NCBI GenBank assembly: GCA_001549895.1 | Contig: AP014719.1 | Location: 248,001 to 312,000 of the forward strand | Length of the DNA stretch: 64,000 nucleotides | DNA from: Arthrobacter sp. Hiyo8 | Lineage (GTDB): Bacteria; Actinomycetota; Actinomycetes; Actinomycetales; Micrococcaceae | Direction: 5' to 3' | In this document: piece by piece, positions 26,533 to 35,606 of the stretch | How the letters are laid out: each line of letters opens with the position of its first letter | Position numbering within the stretch: the stretch's first letter is position 1 | Notes under the pieces: model-generated | Database searches by the model: none | What the model was told of the DNA's origin: nothing | Seen by the model: only the letters and a program-made list of their open reading frames with translations | Made by a program: the position numbers and the translations under genes

Positions 26533-26946
26533 ATGCCTGACATGCTCAACGACGACCAACGGGCCGCGGACTTCGTCTTTGTTCCTGATGTTGTCGGGGA
26601 ACGTTTCCTCAAAGCACGGGAGATAGCCCAAGCCGCTGGCCTGACCTTGGCGAATCCAGATCCGGATGGGCCACCAATAAGCGAGCTTGCATGGCGCCGC
26701 AACACGACCATTCAGAGCCAGTCTCCAGATCCAGGAATTGTTTTGTATCGGAACGATTCCCTGCGGGTTTGGCTGCGCTCGGATCTGGAGCCGGATATGG
26801 CGCGCAAACTCGACAGTCCACCGCCCTCGGTGGACTCGGCTCATGCAACTCCGGAAGACCCGCCTCGAATAGTCACGCTTACCGGCGAAGATCCGGGGAG
26901 AAACCGCCGGGTGAAGGATGCGGCGGCTCGTGGCGGGTACCGCTAA
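26533..26946 (+). CDS. PASTA-domain protein without membrane anchor
   Basis: A 137-residue protein from ATG 26533, behind AGGAGG. It contains one PASTA domain: FVPDVVGERFLKAREIAQAA, GLTLANPDPDG, and IQSQSPDPGIVLYRNDSLRV. The tail is polar and rich in Pro, Asp and Arg. PASTA domains normally sit outside the membrane on PknB-type kinases or penicillin-binding proteins and bind peptidoglycan or lipid II. Here no signal peptide or helix is present, so the protein appears cytoplasmic unless the start is wrong. It lies 2.2 kb from a transpeptidase gene. Confidence 0.75.
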   Translation: MPDMLNDDQRAADFVFVPDVVGERFLKAREIAQAAGLTLANPDPDGPPISELAWRRNTTIQSQSPDPGIVLYRNDSLRVWLRSDLEPDMARKLDSPPPSVDSAHATPEDPPRIVTLTGEDPGRNRRVKDAAARGGYR

Positions 26947-27065
26947 CCTGCCATTTTTTCGCGAGCCATTTGGATGGAGCAATGCCGGGGTGGACCCCTC
27001 GCAAAGCTCCCTGATCCGTGCTCTGATGAAGAGCAAAGTATTGGGATTTCGCACAGGGAGCGACC

Positions 27066-27511
27066 GTGAGCACCAATCTTGAATCGCTGATTCCGGCTCG
27101 TCCCGCCACACGACCGACTTTGGTGGTCCTCTCGGGCTTCACCGCGGCATTGTGCTGGTGGATCGTGTTGGTCGGAGTGGTGAACAGCGGTGCGGGGCCA
27201 TCTTTCTGGTCGTCCCCGTTCTTGCAACAATCGCGACGTTCCGGGCCGCACGCCGTCAGAGCCGTCACCACAAGGCCCAACACGTCAATCAATCGCGCCG
27301 CCACAGGGCTAGCCGTGCCCAGTCTGCGCATCGTGGCTCCATGGTCATCCTCTATGGCTTTACAGCGGCCCTGTGCTGGTGGATCGGAATAGCAGGGGTG
27401 ATTAATAGCGGAGGCGGTGCCTTCTTCCTGATCATTCCTGTCCTGGCAACAGCAGGAACGCTCTTGGCCGCACGATACAAGGGCCGGGCTCCAAAAACAT
27501 ACGCCACATAA
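27066..27511 (+). CDS. Membrane protein with internal duplication (frameshifted)
   Basis: A protein of about 148 residues from GTG 27066 with AGGGAG upstream. It has two copies of a membrane module: VVLSGFTAALCWWIVLVGVV then PVLATIATFRAA, and VILYGFTAALCWWIGIAGVI then PVLATAGTLLAA. They are joined by a basic His/Arg/Gln-rich linker. The frame breaks near 27205 inside the first module. Each module gives about two helices, so four in total. With no break it would be two proteins. Function unknown. Confidence 0.6.
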
Positions 27512-27548
27512 ACAAGCGCGTCGAGCTTGTGAGACCCTGCTTGCGGGC

Positions 27549-27734
27549 CTATCGTGCGATACCCAGCATCCAGAAGATCAGTAACGCTACGACGACGAGA
27601 CCCATGCCGGCTCCGATCGCCCCGGACAGGGCTCGACCATCTATTGCCTCAGCATCCTCGCGGAGTATGACGTATCCCTCGCACATCGCGATGGTGAAGA
27701 CCAAGACCAGAATCGACTCGAACGGGAAACTCAT
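27549..27734 (-). CDS. Small two-helix membrane protein
   Basis: A 61-residue protein from ATG 27734 with AGGAGG 6 nt upstream. Hydrophobic segments ESILVLVFTIAMCEGYVIL and GAIGAGMGLVVVALLIFWML flank a short polar loop (REDAEAIDGRA). Intact frame. Convergent with the duplicated membrane protein. Function unknown. Confidence 0.6.
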   Translation of the reverse strand: MSFPFESILVLVFTIAMCEGYVILREDAEAIDGRALSGAIGAGMGLVVVALLIFWMLGIAR

Positions 27735-28594
27735 CGGGTCCTCCTGCTGCGCCGTGCTTTTCAGCCCTTCCCTTCGATTGTCCGCCGTGCTTCAGCCGGC
27801 GTGCAACACTCGGCGGATGCGACTACGGCGCAGAGGAGCAGCTCAATGAGGGTCGAATACGGAGCGCGTTGCGGGTCAAGTAGAGGTGTCTGGCCGGCAA
27901 ACGATTAAGGCAGCAGCGGATCTGACGGTCGCGTTATCCGTGCCTATGACGGTGGCTATTTGGAGGAAACCTACACGGAGGTCCACCACCATTCCCCACT
28001 GCTGCAGCAGGTGACCGCAGACGATGGGATTGGCCGCGGTTTCCAAGCGCTGCCCCCAGCGGGCGGATTTCCTTGAGATCGTTCAGGCCGCCAAGGCCGA
28101 GGCAGAAGAATCTGCACAGACGAGCCGGCGTCCCGCCGCTGAACTTTGGTCTGCGGTTTGTTGGGCGATGGTGCGGGCGAGACGGTAGCAACCCGTGAGT
28201 CGTGGGTGGTTCTGGTTCAAGCCGTCACGCCGGTCCTGAATCAAACTGCCACATTCAAAAGGACGCAACACATCTCGGTTACGTGAGCCAATTCCTCGAC
28301 GTGATCGGCTCCGGCCTCCTGTCGAATATGCATGACCCAACCTTGCCACGCCCCGGGCGGCGACCGGGACACAGAAACGACCCATCGAGGTCCTTCCCCA
28401 ACGGCAGAGTCAAAGCGGACAGAAGGCGCTCTTGATGCCCCCTCGAAACGACGGAGAACTGGGACAACCCGAACCAAGTTCCAACTAGGCAAAGGCCCTC
28501 AAGCTCGGACATGCGGTGACTCAGCAGGCCGTGAAATTCTGCCTAGGCACCCTTGGCTGGTCTGCTTAACGTGCACCCACCCCCTAACTCAACA
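27735..28594. other. Gene-poor stretch before the comEC junction
   Basis: About 860 nt with no gene I can support on either strand. Several frames are open but lack ribosome sites and family features. It contains copy C of the 49-nt element (27959-28007). It ends where comEC similarity begins, so it includes the joint between the accessory region and the conserved core. Confidence 0.5.
27959..28007. repeat. 49-nt conserved element, copy C (partial)
   Basis: The first 30 nt match copy A at 29 positions (TTTGGAGGAAACCTAC, then ACGGAGGTCCACCA with one change). The last 19 nt have diverged. The sequence just upstream (GTTATCCGTGCC) also resembles that before copy A. Unlike A and B, no sigma or transpeptidase gene is adjacent. 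Confidence 0.6.
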
Positions 28595-29415
28595 ATGAGC
28601 GGCGCAAATTGCAGCCTCATTCTTGGCGGCCTGGTGCTACTGGCAAGGAGCTTCAGGCTTGCTAGGGAGTCGCGGCAATCGTGGCCCTTGGTGGCCTGGC
28701 GGCCTTTGTCATGATGGTGGGGCCGGACGCAAGCGTCCTGAGGGCAGCGGTCATGGGTGCTATCGGCCTCACCGCGCTAAGTAGCGGCCGGCAGGGCAGG
28801 AGCCTGGGCTTTCTGTGCCTCGCGGTCACTGGGCTTCTCACCCTGGATCCCTCACTTGGTACGAGTGTGGGGTTCCTCTTGTCCGTCCTCGCTACCCTGG
28901 GAATTGTCCTGTTGGCACGGCCTATCGCTTCCTGGGCTCCGTCTTGGGTACCTTCCTGGCTAGCGTCCGCCGTTGCCGTCCCCTTGGCGGCGCAGCTTCT
29001 GTGCAGCCCGGTCATCGTAGCCTTGCAACCGCAGTTCTCCAGCTGCTCATTGCTGACGAATATCGCAGTTGCTCCGTTTGTCGCACCCGTGACGATCCTG
29101 GGAACCATTGCTGTCCCCCTTGTCCCGCTGCTTCCCTGGCTTGCAATTGTTCCGATAGCCGTTGCCGGGGCCAGCGCGGGAATGGTGGCGGCAATCGCCA
29201 GGTTCTTCGCCGGGCTTCCCGGAGCGTCCTTGCCGTGGCCGGAAGGTCCCGCTGGAATCGCCACCATGAGTCTCTGGTCTGTTGGGACAGTCCTGCTTGT
29301 GTGGCTGGTCTTGCATCCGACGCGGGTGGTCTCCGCCGTACTGTGGTTGCACGGCCGCTTGGTGCTCCTCATAGCCGCAGGGGAGTCGTCTCTTCGTCGC
29401 CGATGGACCCGCTGA
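28595..29415 (+). pseudogene. comEC: comEC/rec2 DNA-uptake channel, 3' part only
   Basis: C-terminal half of the ComEC competence protein, the membrane channel that imports single-stranded DNA. Similarity begins at about 28595 with MSGANCSLILGGLVLLARSF, the conserved SGAN segment in the middle of the family. One frame change near 28660 leads to VALGGLAAFVMMVGPDASVL and several membrane helices (AQLLCSPVIVALQPQFSSCS). The N-terminal OB-fold and first helices are absent and nothing related lies upstream. holA follows, as normal, but comEA and leuS, usually upstream, are missing. Either a real truncation or an assembly joint. Confidence 0.8.
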
Positions 29416-29462
29416 ACGTGGGAGACTGGAATTCTGCAAAACCCTTCTGGAAGGAAGCAACA

Positions 29463-30479
29463 TTGGCTGCTGCCCAGGTCTCCAAGGCTAAAACTTCCGC
29501 GGCGAACACCGCCAGCTGGCGGGACGTTACCCCATCCGCGGTAGTGCTCATCACCGGCCCTGAGGAATACCTCGGAATCCGGGCCATGGATCGGATCCGA
29601 TCGCAAGTGCGTGCCGCAGCACCGGAAGTGGAAATCAGCAAGCTCAATGCCGGAAGCTACGAGTCCGGTTCCCTCGCAATGGCGGTCACGCCGTCGCTGT
29701 TCGATGAGGCAAAACTCATCGAGATCGAGGGCCTCGAGTCCATGACCGATGCCTTCCTTGCCGATGCCTTGAAATACGTAGCCCAACCGGAGAACGACGT
29801 CGTGTTGGTCCTTCGCCACGGTGGCGGGGTGCGCGGAAAGAAACTCCTGGACGCCATCAAGTCCTCCGGATGGCCGGTGGTGGACTGCCAACCCTTGAAA
29901 AAGGACGCCGAGAAAACAGCATTCGTCGCCTCGGAATTCAAGGCAGGCGGCCGCCGCATCGAAGCGGAAGCCGTCCAAGCCCTCGTCAATGCAGTCGGAG
30001 CCAGCCTCTCCGAACTCGCTGCGGCATGCAACCAGCTCATCGCGGACGCCACCACCACGGTGGACGCAGCCACCGTCGAACGCTACTACGGTGGCCGCGT
30101 GGAAGCCACGGCATTCAAGGTTGCTGACGCCGCCATGGCCGGCAACGGGCCGCAAGCGCTGTCCAGCCTCAGGCATGCCCTCGCCACCGGGGTTGACCCG
30201 GTGCCACTGGTAGCCGCCTTCGCCGCAAAGCTCCGCACCCTGGCCAAGGTAGCCGGCGCCCAGGGATCGTCGGCACAGATCGCCAAGCAGCTTGGCATGC
30301 AGCCATGGCTCGTGGAACAGGCCCAACGCGACGTTCGCCGTTGGACTCCCGAAGGCCTGATCCGTTCCATCCAGGTCACGGCTGAAGCGGACGCCCAAGT
30401 GAAGGGCCTCTCGCGGGATCCTGTGTACGCGGTGGAGCACGCTGTCACCGTCATTGCCACCTCGGCCCGCGGACGCTAG
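29463..30479 (+). CDS. holA: DNA polymerase III subunit delta
   Basis: The clamp-loader delta subunit, 338 residues, which opens the beta sliding clamp. The N-terminal domain has VVLITGPEEYLGIRAMDRIR. A middle domain and a helical C-terminal collar follow (ATAFKVADAAMAGNGPQALS, VPLVAAFAAKLRTLAKVAGA, QLGMQPWLVEQAQRDVRRWT). TTG 29463 is chosen as start because GGAAGGAAG precedes it and family members begin here. ATG 29403 in the same frame overlaps the comEC stop but has no ribosome site. Intact. holA directly after comEC is the usual actinobacterial order. Confidence 0.92.
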   Translation: MAAAQVSKAKTSAANTASWRDVTPSAVVLITGPEEYLGIRAMDRIRSQVRAAAPEVEISKLNAGSYESGSLAMAVTPSLFDEAKLIEIEGLESMTDAFLADALKYVAQPENDVVLVLRHGGGVRGKKLLDAIKSSGWPVVDCQPLKKDAEKTAFVASEFKAGGRRIEAEAVQALVNAVGASLSELAAACNQLIADATTTVDAATVERYYGGRVEATAFKVADAAMAGNGPQALSSLRHALATGVDPVPLVAAFAAKLRTLAKVAGAQGSSAQIAKQLGMQPWLVEQAQRDVRRWTPEGLIRSIQVTAEADAQVKGLSRDPVYAVEHAVTVIATSARGR

Positions 30480-30615
30480 GTCCGCGCTCGACACCCAGAC
30501 TGTCGGGCGCTACGCGCAATGCTTGGCGACGCCCGAATATCTGGGTCGATAGGCATATTCCGCGTCGTCAGTAAGCCCCGCCCGTCCGCCGGCGTGCCTC
30601 GAATCTTAAATACGC

Positions 30616-30645
30616 GAGGCCGGCACCCAAATGGGTGCCGGCCTC
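30616..30645. terminator. 13-bp stem hairpin between holA and rpsT
   Basis: GAGGCCGGCACCC and its exact reverse complement are separated by AAAT. It lies between the convergent ends of holA (30479) and rpsT (30675) and can serve both strands. No strong T-run follows. Confidence 0.75.
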
Positions 30646-30674
30646 ACGTTCAGCTCAGTCGAACTGGATAAACC

Positions 30675-30935
30675 TTAGAGTGCGTTGACCTTTTTGGAGA
30701 TCGCCGACTTGCGGTTTGCAGCGTTGTTCTTGTGAATAACGCCCTTGCTGACAGCCTTATCCAGCTTACGGCTAGCAGCAACAAGAGCCTTTGCAGCGGC
30801 ATCCTTGTCCGTGGACTCAACGGCGGTGGCAACGGCGCGGATGGCCGTCTTCAGCTCAGACTTGACGGCGTTGTTACGCAGGCGAGCCTTCTCGTTGGTG
30901 AGGATGCGCTTCTTCTGGGACTTGATATTAGCCAC
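30675..30935 (-). CDS. rpsT: 30S ribosomal protein S20
   Basis: 86 residues, the usual length, highly basic and helical: [60 protein letters not shown]. It binds the 5' domain of 16S rRNA during early 30S assembly. ATG 30935 follows GAGAG. Intact. Its place between holA and lepA on the opposite strand is typical of the group. Confidence 0.98.
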   Translation of the reverse strand: MANIKSQKKRILTNEKARLRNNAVKSELKTAIRAVATAVESTDKDAAAKALVAASRKLDKAVSKGVIHKNNAANRKSAISKKVNAL

Positions 30936-31106
30936 GTGTGTGAACTCTCTTTTTAATGCGGAAAATGGTCTAGAGGGTTTTCAGGTTGGCCATCGACTGA
31001 GCGGCGTGGGGATGCCTATGGCAGCCAACCATGAGTGGCCGTCGACCTGCACGGACACACAGCCATAAATATTATCAGACTCGGCCCTTTTCCGGGGATT
31101 TCGGGT

Positions 31107-31672
31107 CTACGCCGAATCGTGTTGCCCGTTGAGCCGACGCGCCACAACTTGGAAAGCGCGCTTGTCGAGGACAGCACCCTCGCGCCGGACGTCCGCCGGA
31201 TTGATGCGAACCACCCGGTCTACCTTGACCTCGCTGGGCCGGCCTTGGGGGTCCCAGGACCCAGTTCCGATGTCGACGTAGTCATCTGAACGGCGGCCGT
31301 TGTCGTGGTCTTTGCTGGTCAGCATCAGCCCGAGCAGCCACGCGCCGTCGTGCCCTATCAACAGGACCGGGCGATCCTTGCCCTGGGAATAATCCTCTTC
31401 GTACGGAACCCAGGACCACACGATCTCTCCGGGGTCCGGTTTGCCGTCCGGATTGGGGCAGTACCGCGGAGCCACGGCGCCGCGGAAGTCGCCCGGGTAG
31501 GAGCGGAGAGCTGCCCGACGCCGGTGCTTGCGCTCCGGGCTTGGCCGCCTTCGCCGGGCCCGGCCTGCGGGGACCGGTGAGGGGGTGTGCCAGCCGGGGA
31601 TCCGATGATCCGTCGGAGGTAGCCCAGGGAGCCTCTGAGTAGTCTGCCAAGCAAATGTGTATCCGGTGCCAT
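31107..31672 (-). CDS. PemK/MazF-family toxin-like protein (frameshifted)
   Basis: A protein of about 189 residues. The N-terminal part from ATG 31672 (DTHLLGRLLRGSLGYLRRII) and a Pro/Ala/Gly-rich linker precede a break near 31505. The C-terminal domain follows (SYPGDFRGAVAPRYCPNPDG, PGEIVWSWVPYEEDYSQGKD, RPVLLIG, DNGRRSDDYVDIGTGSWDPQ). The GEIVW...RPVLLIG pattern is that of PemK/MazF endoribonucleases. No antitoxin gene is adjacent. The rpsT-this-lepA order is, as I recall, conserved in Arthrobacter, so it may be a housekeeping relative and not a mobile toxin. Confidence 0.75.
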
Positions 31673-31887
31673 GGAACCACCGTACTTTCCCTTGCCGTGC
31701 CGGGTCGCACAAAACGCCTCGCACACAAGTCGTGCACATACGTCTCCACATTGCGACGGCGCCCGATCACAGTGCACAAGCCGCGTCATGTTCATGGAGA
31801 CTATTAGTTCAGATATGCGGCTTCGGCCGGAATGGTCCAGACCAGTCCGGAGTCCGGCCGTGTGAGTATCGACAGTAAGGACCCTGC

Positions 31888-33741
31888 GTGTCTCCCATGG
31901 CCCGCACCGCACCGGTGCCCGCCGCGACAGATCCGGCCATCATCCGGAACTTCTGCATCATCGCCCACATCGACCACGGTAAATCCACCCTGGCCGACCG
32001 CATGTTGCAGTACACCGGCGTCGTTAAGTCCCGCGACATGAAGGCCCAGTATCTGGACCGCATGGATATCGAACGCGAACGTGGCATCACCATCAAGTCC
32101 CAGGCTGTGCGCATGCCTTGGGAACTCGACGGCACCAGCTACGCCCTGAACATGATCGATACCCCCGGCCACGTTGACTTCACCTATGAGGTTTCCCGTT
32201 CCCTTGCGGCCTGTGAAGGCGCGGTCCTCTTGGTGGATGCCGCCCAGGGCATCGAGGCCCAGACCCTGGCCAACCTCTACCTGGCGATGGAAAACAACCT
32301 CACCATCATTCCGGTGCTCAACAAGATCGACCTCCCGGCCGCCCAGCCCGAAAAGTATGCCGCGGAACTCGCCAACCTGATCGGCGGCGATCCCGAGGAC
32401 GTGCTGCGCGTGTCCGGCAAGACCGGCGTCGGCGTGGAGGCCCTCCTGGACAAGATCGTCCGCGATCTTCCAGCCCCTGTCGGCGACCCGGACGCTCCGG
32501 CCCGCGCCATGATCTTCGACTCCGTGTATGACACCTACCGCGGCGTGGTCACCTACGTCCGTGTCGTGGACGGCATGCTGCACCCACGCGAGCGGATCCA
32601 GATGATGTCCACCCGCGCCACCCACGAGCTCCTGGAAATCGGTGTCAGCTCTCCGGAACCCACTCCCTCCAAGGGGCTGGGCGTCGGCGAGGTAGGCTAC
32701 CTCATCACCGGCGTGAAGGACGTCCGCCAGTCGAAGGTCGGCGACACCGTGACCAACCTGGCCAAGCCCGCTTCGGAATCCCTGGCCGGTTACGCCGATG
32801 CCAAGCCCATGGTCTTCTCCGGCTTGTACCCCTTGGACGGCACGGACTATCCCGTTCTGCGGGATGCCCTCGAGAAGCTGATGCTCAACGACGCCGCGCT
32901 CGTCTACGAGCCGGAGACGTCCGCCGCCCTGGGCTTCGGTTTCCGCGTGGGCTTCCTGGGCCTGCTGCACTTGGAAATCACCCGTGAACGCCTCGAGCGA
33001 GAATACAACCTCGACCTCATCTCCACCGCTCCCAACGTTGAGTACGAGGTCACGCTTGAGGACAAACGCGTCCTGCACGTCACCAACCCCAGCGAATACC
33101 CCACGGGCAAAATCGCCGAGGTGCGCGAACCAATGGTGTCTGCCACCATCCTGGCTCCCAACGAGTTTGTGGGCGCCATCATGGAGCTGTGCCAGAGCCG
33201 CCGCGGGGTCATGGGCGGCATGGACTACCTCTCGGAAGACCGGGTGGAAATCCGGTATCGCCTGCCGCTGGCCGAGATCGTCTTCGACTTCTTCGACATC
33301 CTCAAGTCCAAGACCCGCGGCTATGGATCGCTGGACTGGAAGGCCGACGGCGAGCAGGTTGCCGACCTGGTCAAGGTGGACATCATGCTCCAGGGTGAGC
33401 AGGTTGACGCTTTCAGCGCTATCACCCACCGGGACAAGGCCTACGCCTACGGCGTCATGATGACAGGCAAGCTGCGCGAGCTCATTCCCCGCCAGCAGTT
33501 CGAGGTCCCCATCCAGGCCGCCATCGGCTCCCGGATCATCGCCCGCGAGAGTATCCGCGCCATCCGCAAGGACGTCCTTGCCAAGTGCTACGGCGGTGAC
33601 ATCACCCGTAAGCGCAAACTTCTGGAAAAGCAGAAGGAAGGCAAGAAGCGCATGAAGATGGTGGGCCGCGTGGAAGTTCCACAGGAAGCATTCATCGCAG
33701 CGCTGACCACCGACGAATCCAAGGACAAGGCCAAGAAGTAA
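31888..33741 (+). CDS. lepA: Elongation factor 4
   Basis: A ribosome-binding GTPase of 617 residues that back-translocates stalled ribosomes. Motifs: AHIDHGKS (26-33, P-loop), DTPGH (91-95), NKID (145-148), and the C-terminal EF4 domain ending [23 protein letters not shown] 31888 is the start; ATG 31897 is an alternative. The frame is intact over 1.85 kb, in contrast to many neighbours. hemW follows 63 nt downstream. Confidence 0.98.
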   Translation: MSPMARTAPVPAATDPAIIRNFCIIAHIDHGKSTLADRMLQYTGVVKSRDMKAQYLDRMDIERERGITIKSQAVRMPWELDGTSYALNMIDTPGHVDFTYEVSRSLAACEGAVLLVDAAQGIEAQTLANLYLAMENNLTIIPVLNKIDLPAAQPEKYAAELANLIGGDPEDVLRVSGKTGVGVEALLDKIVRDLPAPVGDPDAPARAMIFDSVYDTYRGVVTYVRVVDGMLHPRERIQMMSTRATHELLEIGVSSPEPTPSKGLGVGEVGYLITGVKDVRQSKVGDTVTNLAKPASESLAGYADAKPMVFSGLYPLDGTDYPVLRDALEKLMLNDAALVYEPETSAALGFGFRVGFLGLLHLEITRERLEREYNLDLISTAPNVEYEVTLEDKRVLHVTNPSEYPTGKIAEVREPMVSATILAPNEFVGAIMELCQSRRGVMGGMDYLSEDRVEIRYRLPLAEIVFDFFDILKSKTRGYGSLDWKADGEQVADLVKVDIMLQGEQVDAFSAITHRDKAYAYGVMMTGKLRELIPRQQFEVPIQAAIGSRIIARESIRAIRKDVLAKCYGGDITRKRKLLEKQKEGKKRMKMVGRVEVPQEAFIAALTTDESKDKAKK

Positions 33742-33804
33742 TGCGGCTGTCCGCCCGGAACACTGCGGTACAGGCGGGCACAGAACGGCCCCGGAGGGAG
33801 TTCC

Positions 33805-35032
33805 GTGCCTAGCGTTCTTCCCCTTGGGGATCCTGCACCTGCGGACGGCATCTTGCCTCCGCAGGTGCTCGACGGTGTCGATTCGCGCAAGTTTGGACTG
33901 TACGTCCACATACCGTTCTGTGCCGTGCGTTGCGGATACTGCGATTTCAACACCTACACCGCCACTGAGCTTGGCGGCGGCGCCTCCCAGGACGCCTACG
34001 CGTCCACTGCCATTTCGGAAGTGGAGTTCGCCGTCCGGGCCATGGAAGCCTCCGGGCTGCCGCAGCGGCCCCTGAGCACGGTGTTCTTCGGCGGCGGCAC
34101 GCCGACCCTCCTGCCTGCTGAAGATCTCGCACGCATCCTGACGGCCGCCGTCGGGCACTGGGGACTGGAAGCCGGAGCCGAAGTCACCACTGAAGCGAAT
34201 CCGGACTCCGTGACGCCGGAGTCCCTCCAGCTGCTCGCGGATGCCGGCTTTACGCGGATTTCCTTCGGCATGCAGTCGGCAGTCCCTCACGTGCTCAAGG
34301 TCCTGGACCGTACGCACACACCCAGCCGCGTCCCTTGGTGGTCCAATGGGCGCGCGACGCCGGCCTTGCCGTGAGCCTCGACCTCATCTACGGCACTCCG
34401 GCGAGTCGATGGCTGATTGGCAGATCTCCCTGGAGACTGCCTTGTCCTACAGTCCGGACCACATCAGCGCCTACGCGCTGATTGTGGAAGAAGGCACCAA
34501 GCTGGCGGCACAGATCCGGCGCGGCGAGGTTCCCGGGATCGACGACGACGACCACGCCGCGAAGTACGAACTCGCCGATCAGCTGATCAGCGCCGCCGGT
34601 CTGGACTGGTACGAGGTCAGCAATTGGTCCCGTACGCCCGAACAGGCGTGCAAACACAACCTTGCCTACTGGCGGGGAGACGACTGGTGGGGCATCGGAC
34701 CCGGTGCGCATTCCCACATGGGCGGCGTCCGCTGGTGGAACGTCAAGCACCCCACCGCCTATGCCAACAGGCTCGGTAGCGGGGCCTCGCCGGCCGCTGG
34801 ACGGGAAACGCTCGACGCCGGAACCCGGGAAGTGGAACGCATCATGCTGGAGGCGCGCCTCGGCACCGGGCTTCAAGTCGACGCGCTCGACAAGGTGGGC
34901 CGCCACGCCGTCGCAGGCCTCATTGCCGACGGCCTGGTTGAACCCGCAGCGGCCTTCCAAGGACGGCTGGTCCTGACCCTCAAGGGCCGGCTACTCGCCG
35001 ATGCCGTGGTCCGCCGGATCCTTCCGGACTAG
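33805..35032 (+). CDS. hemW: Heme chaperone HemW, radical SAM (frameshifted)
   Basis: A protein of about 409 residues, formerly annotated as oxygen-independent coproporphyrinogen III oxidase; HemW proteins deliver heme. GTG 33805 follows GGAGGGAG. The CAVRCGYC motif (C-x3-C-x2-C) holds the 4Fe-4S cluster; FFGGGTPTLLP and TTEANPDSVT follow. Breaks near 34333 (one C restores RVPLVVQWARDAG) and near 34400 (one G restores TPGESMADW). The C-terminal HemN-type domain is complete (WGIGPGAHSHMGGVRWWNVK). Probably co-transcribed with lepA. Confidence 0.93.
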
Positions 35033-35089
35033 CGGCAGGCGCCAGCGCCCGGAGCGGGGGGCTACATAGGCATCCGCCGCGAGGACCGG

Positions 35090-35503
35090 CTACTTGATCC
35101 AGCGCAGGTTGAAGCGGTAGCGGTGCGGCTGACCGTGGTTGACGCGGATTCCGGCCGACACCGAGAAGCAGGTCACTGCGACCCAAATCGCCGTGGCCAA
35201 AACCGCGAACAGGTTTCCCACCACCGGGAGCAGGACCAGGATGTTTGCGAGCACTGCGGCAATCGTCGGAGGCAAAGTGAAGTTGAGCGCTTCCTTGGAT
35301 TCCTGGGCCGTGAACGGGCCACGCTCGCGGAAGATCAGGTAGATCAGGAGCGAAGGCACGCAGCCGAGGATTCCTCCAAAGTGCGCCAGGGTTGCCCACT
35401 GCCGGTCTTCCGAGGCGGTCAAGGGCAGCGCGTTGGCAGGAACGCCGTGGTACTGGGACTGGCCCGAGGTGCCGTCCCGATCGTCAGGAGCGTTGTCTGC
35501 CAC
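35090..35503 (-). CDS. DUF4870 membrane protein
   Basis: 137 residues with a DUF4870 pattern: a polar N-terminus, WATLAHFGGILGCVPSLLIY (first helix), a charged EREGPF-like loop (FRERGPFTAQESKEALNFTL), then helices AVLANILVLLPVVGNLFAVL and AIWVAVTCFSVSAGIRVNHG. Ends YRFNLRWIK. Intact. Convergent with hemW. Family of unknown function, membrane-located. Confidence 0.8.
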   Translation of the reverse strand: MADNAPDDRDGTSGQSQYHGVPANALPLTASEDRQWATLAHFGGILGCVPSLLIYLIFRERGPFTAQESKEALNFTLPPTIAAVLANILVLLPVVGNLFAVLATAIWVAVTCFSVSAGIRVNHGQPHRYRFNLRWIK

Positions 35504-35606
35504 AGTTTCTTCCTTCGAGTGTCTATCGGTGCAGTGTTGCTGTCCCAGAATACTTGCTTGGCACGCGGTCAGCCGACCAACTGCTGTCCCCTACGCAGGT
35601 AATTCA

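Noticed and set aside
27735..28594. A possible transposase remnant or gene before comEC
   Set aside because: No DDE, HTH or recombinase motif in any frame; open frames lack ribosome sites.
28662..30494. A 610-codon open frame on the minus strand
   Set aside because: Antisense of comEC and holA; composition is that of a shadow frame.
31804..34317. An 837-codon open frame on the minus strand
   Set aside because: It is the antisense of lepA and the start of hemW; long antisense frames are expected at high GC, and it has no family features.
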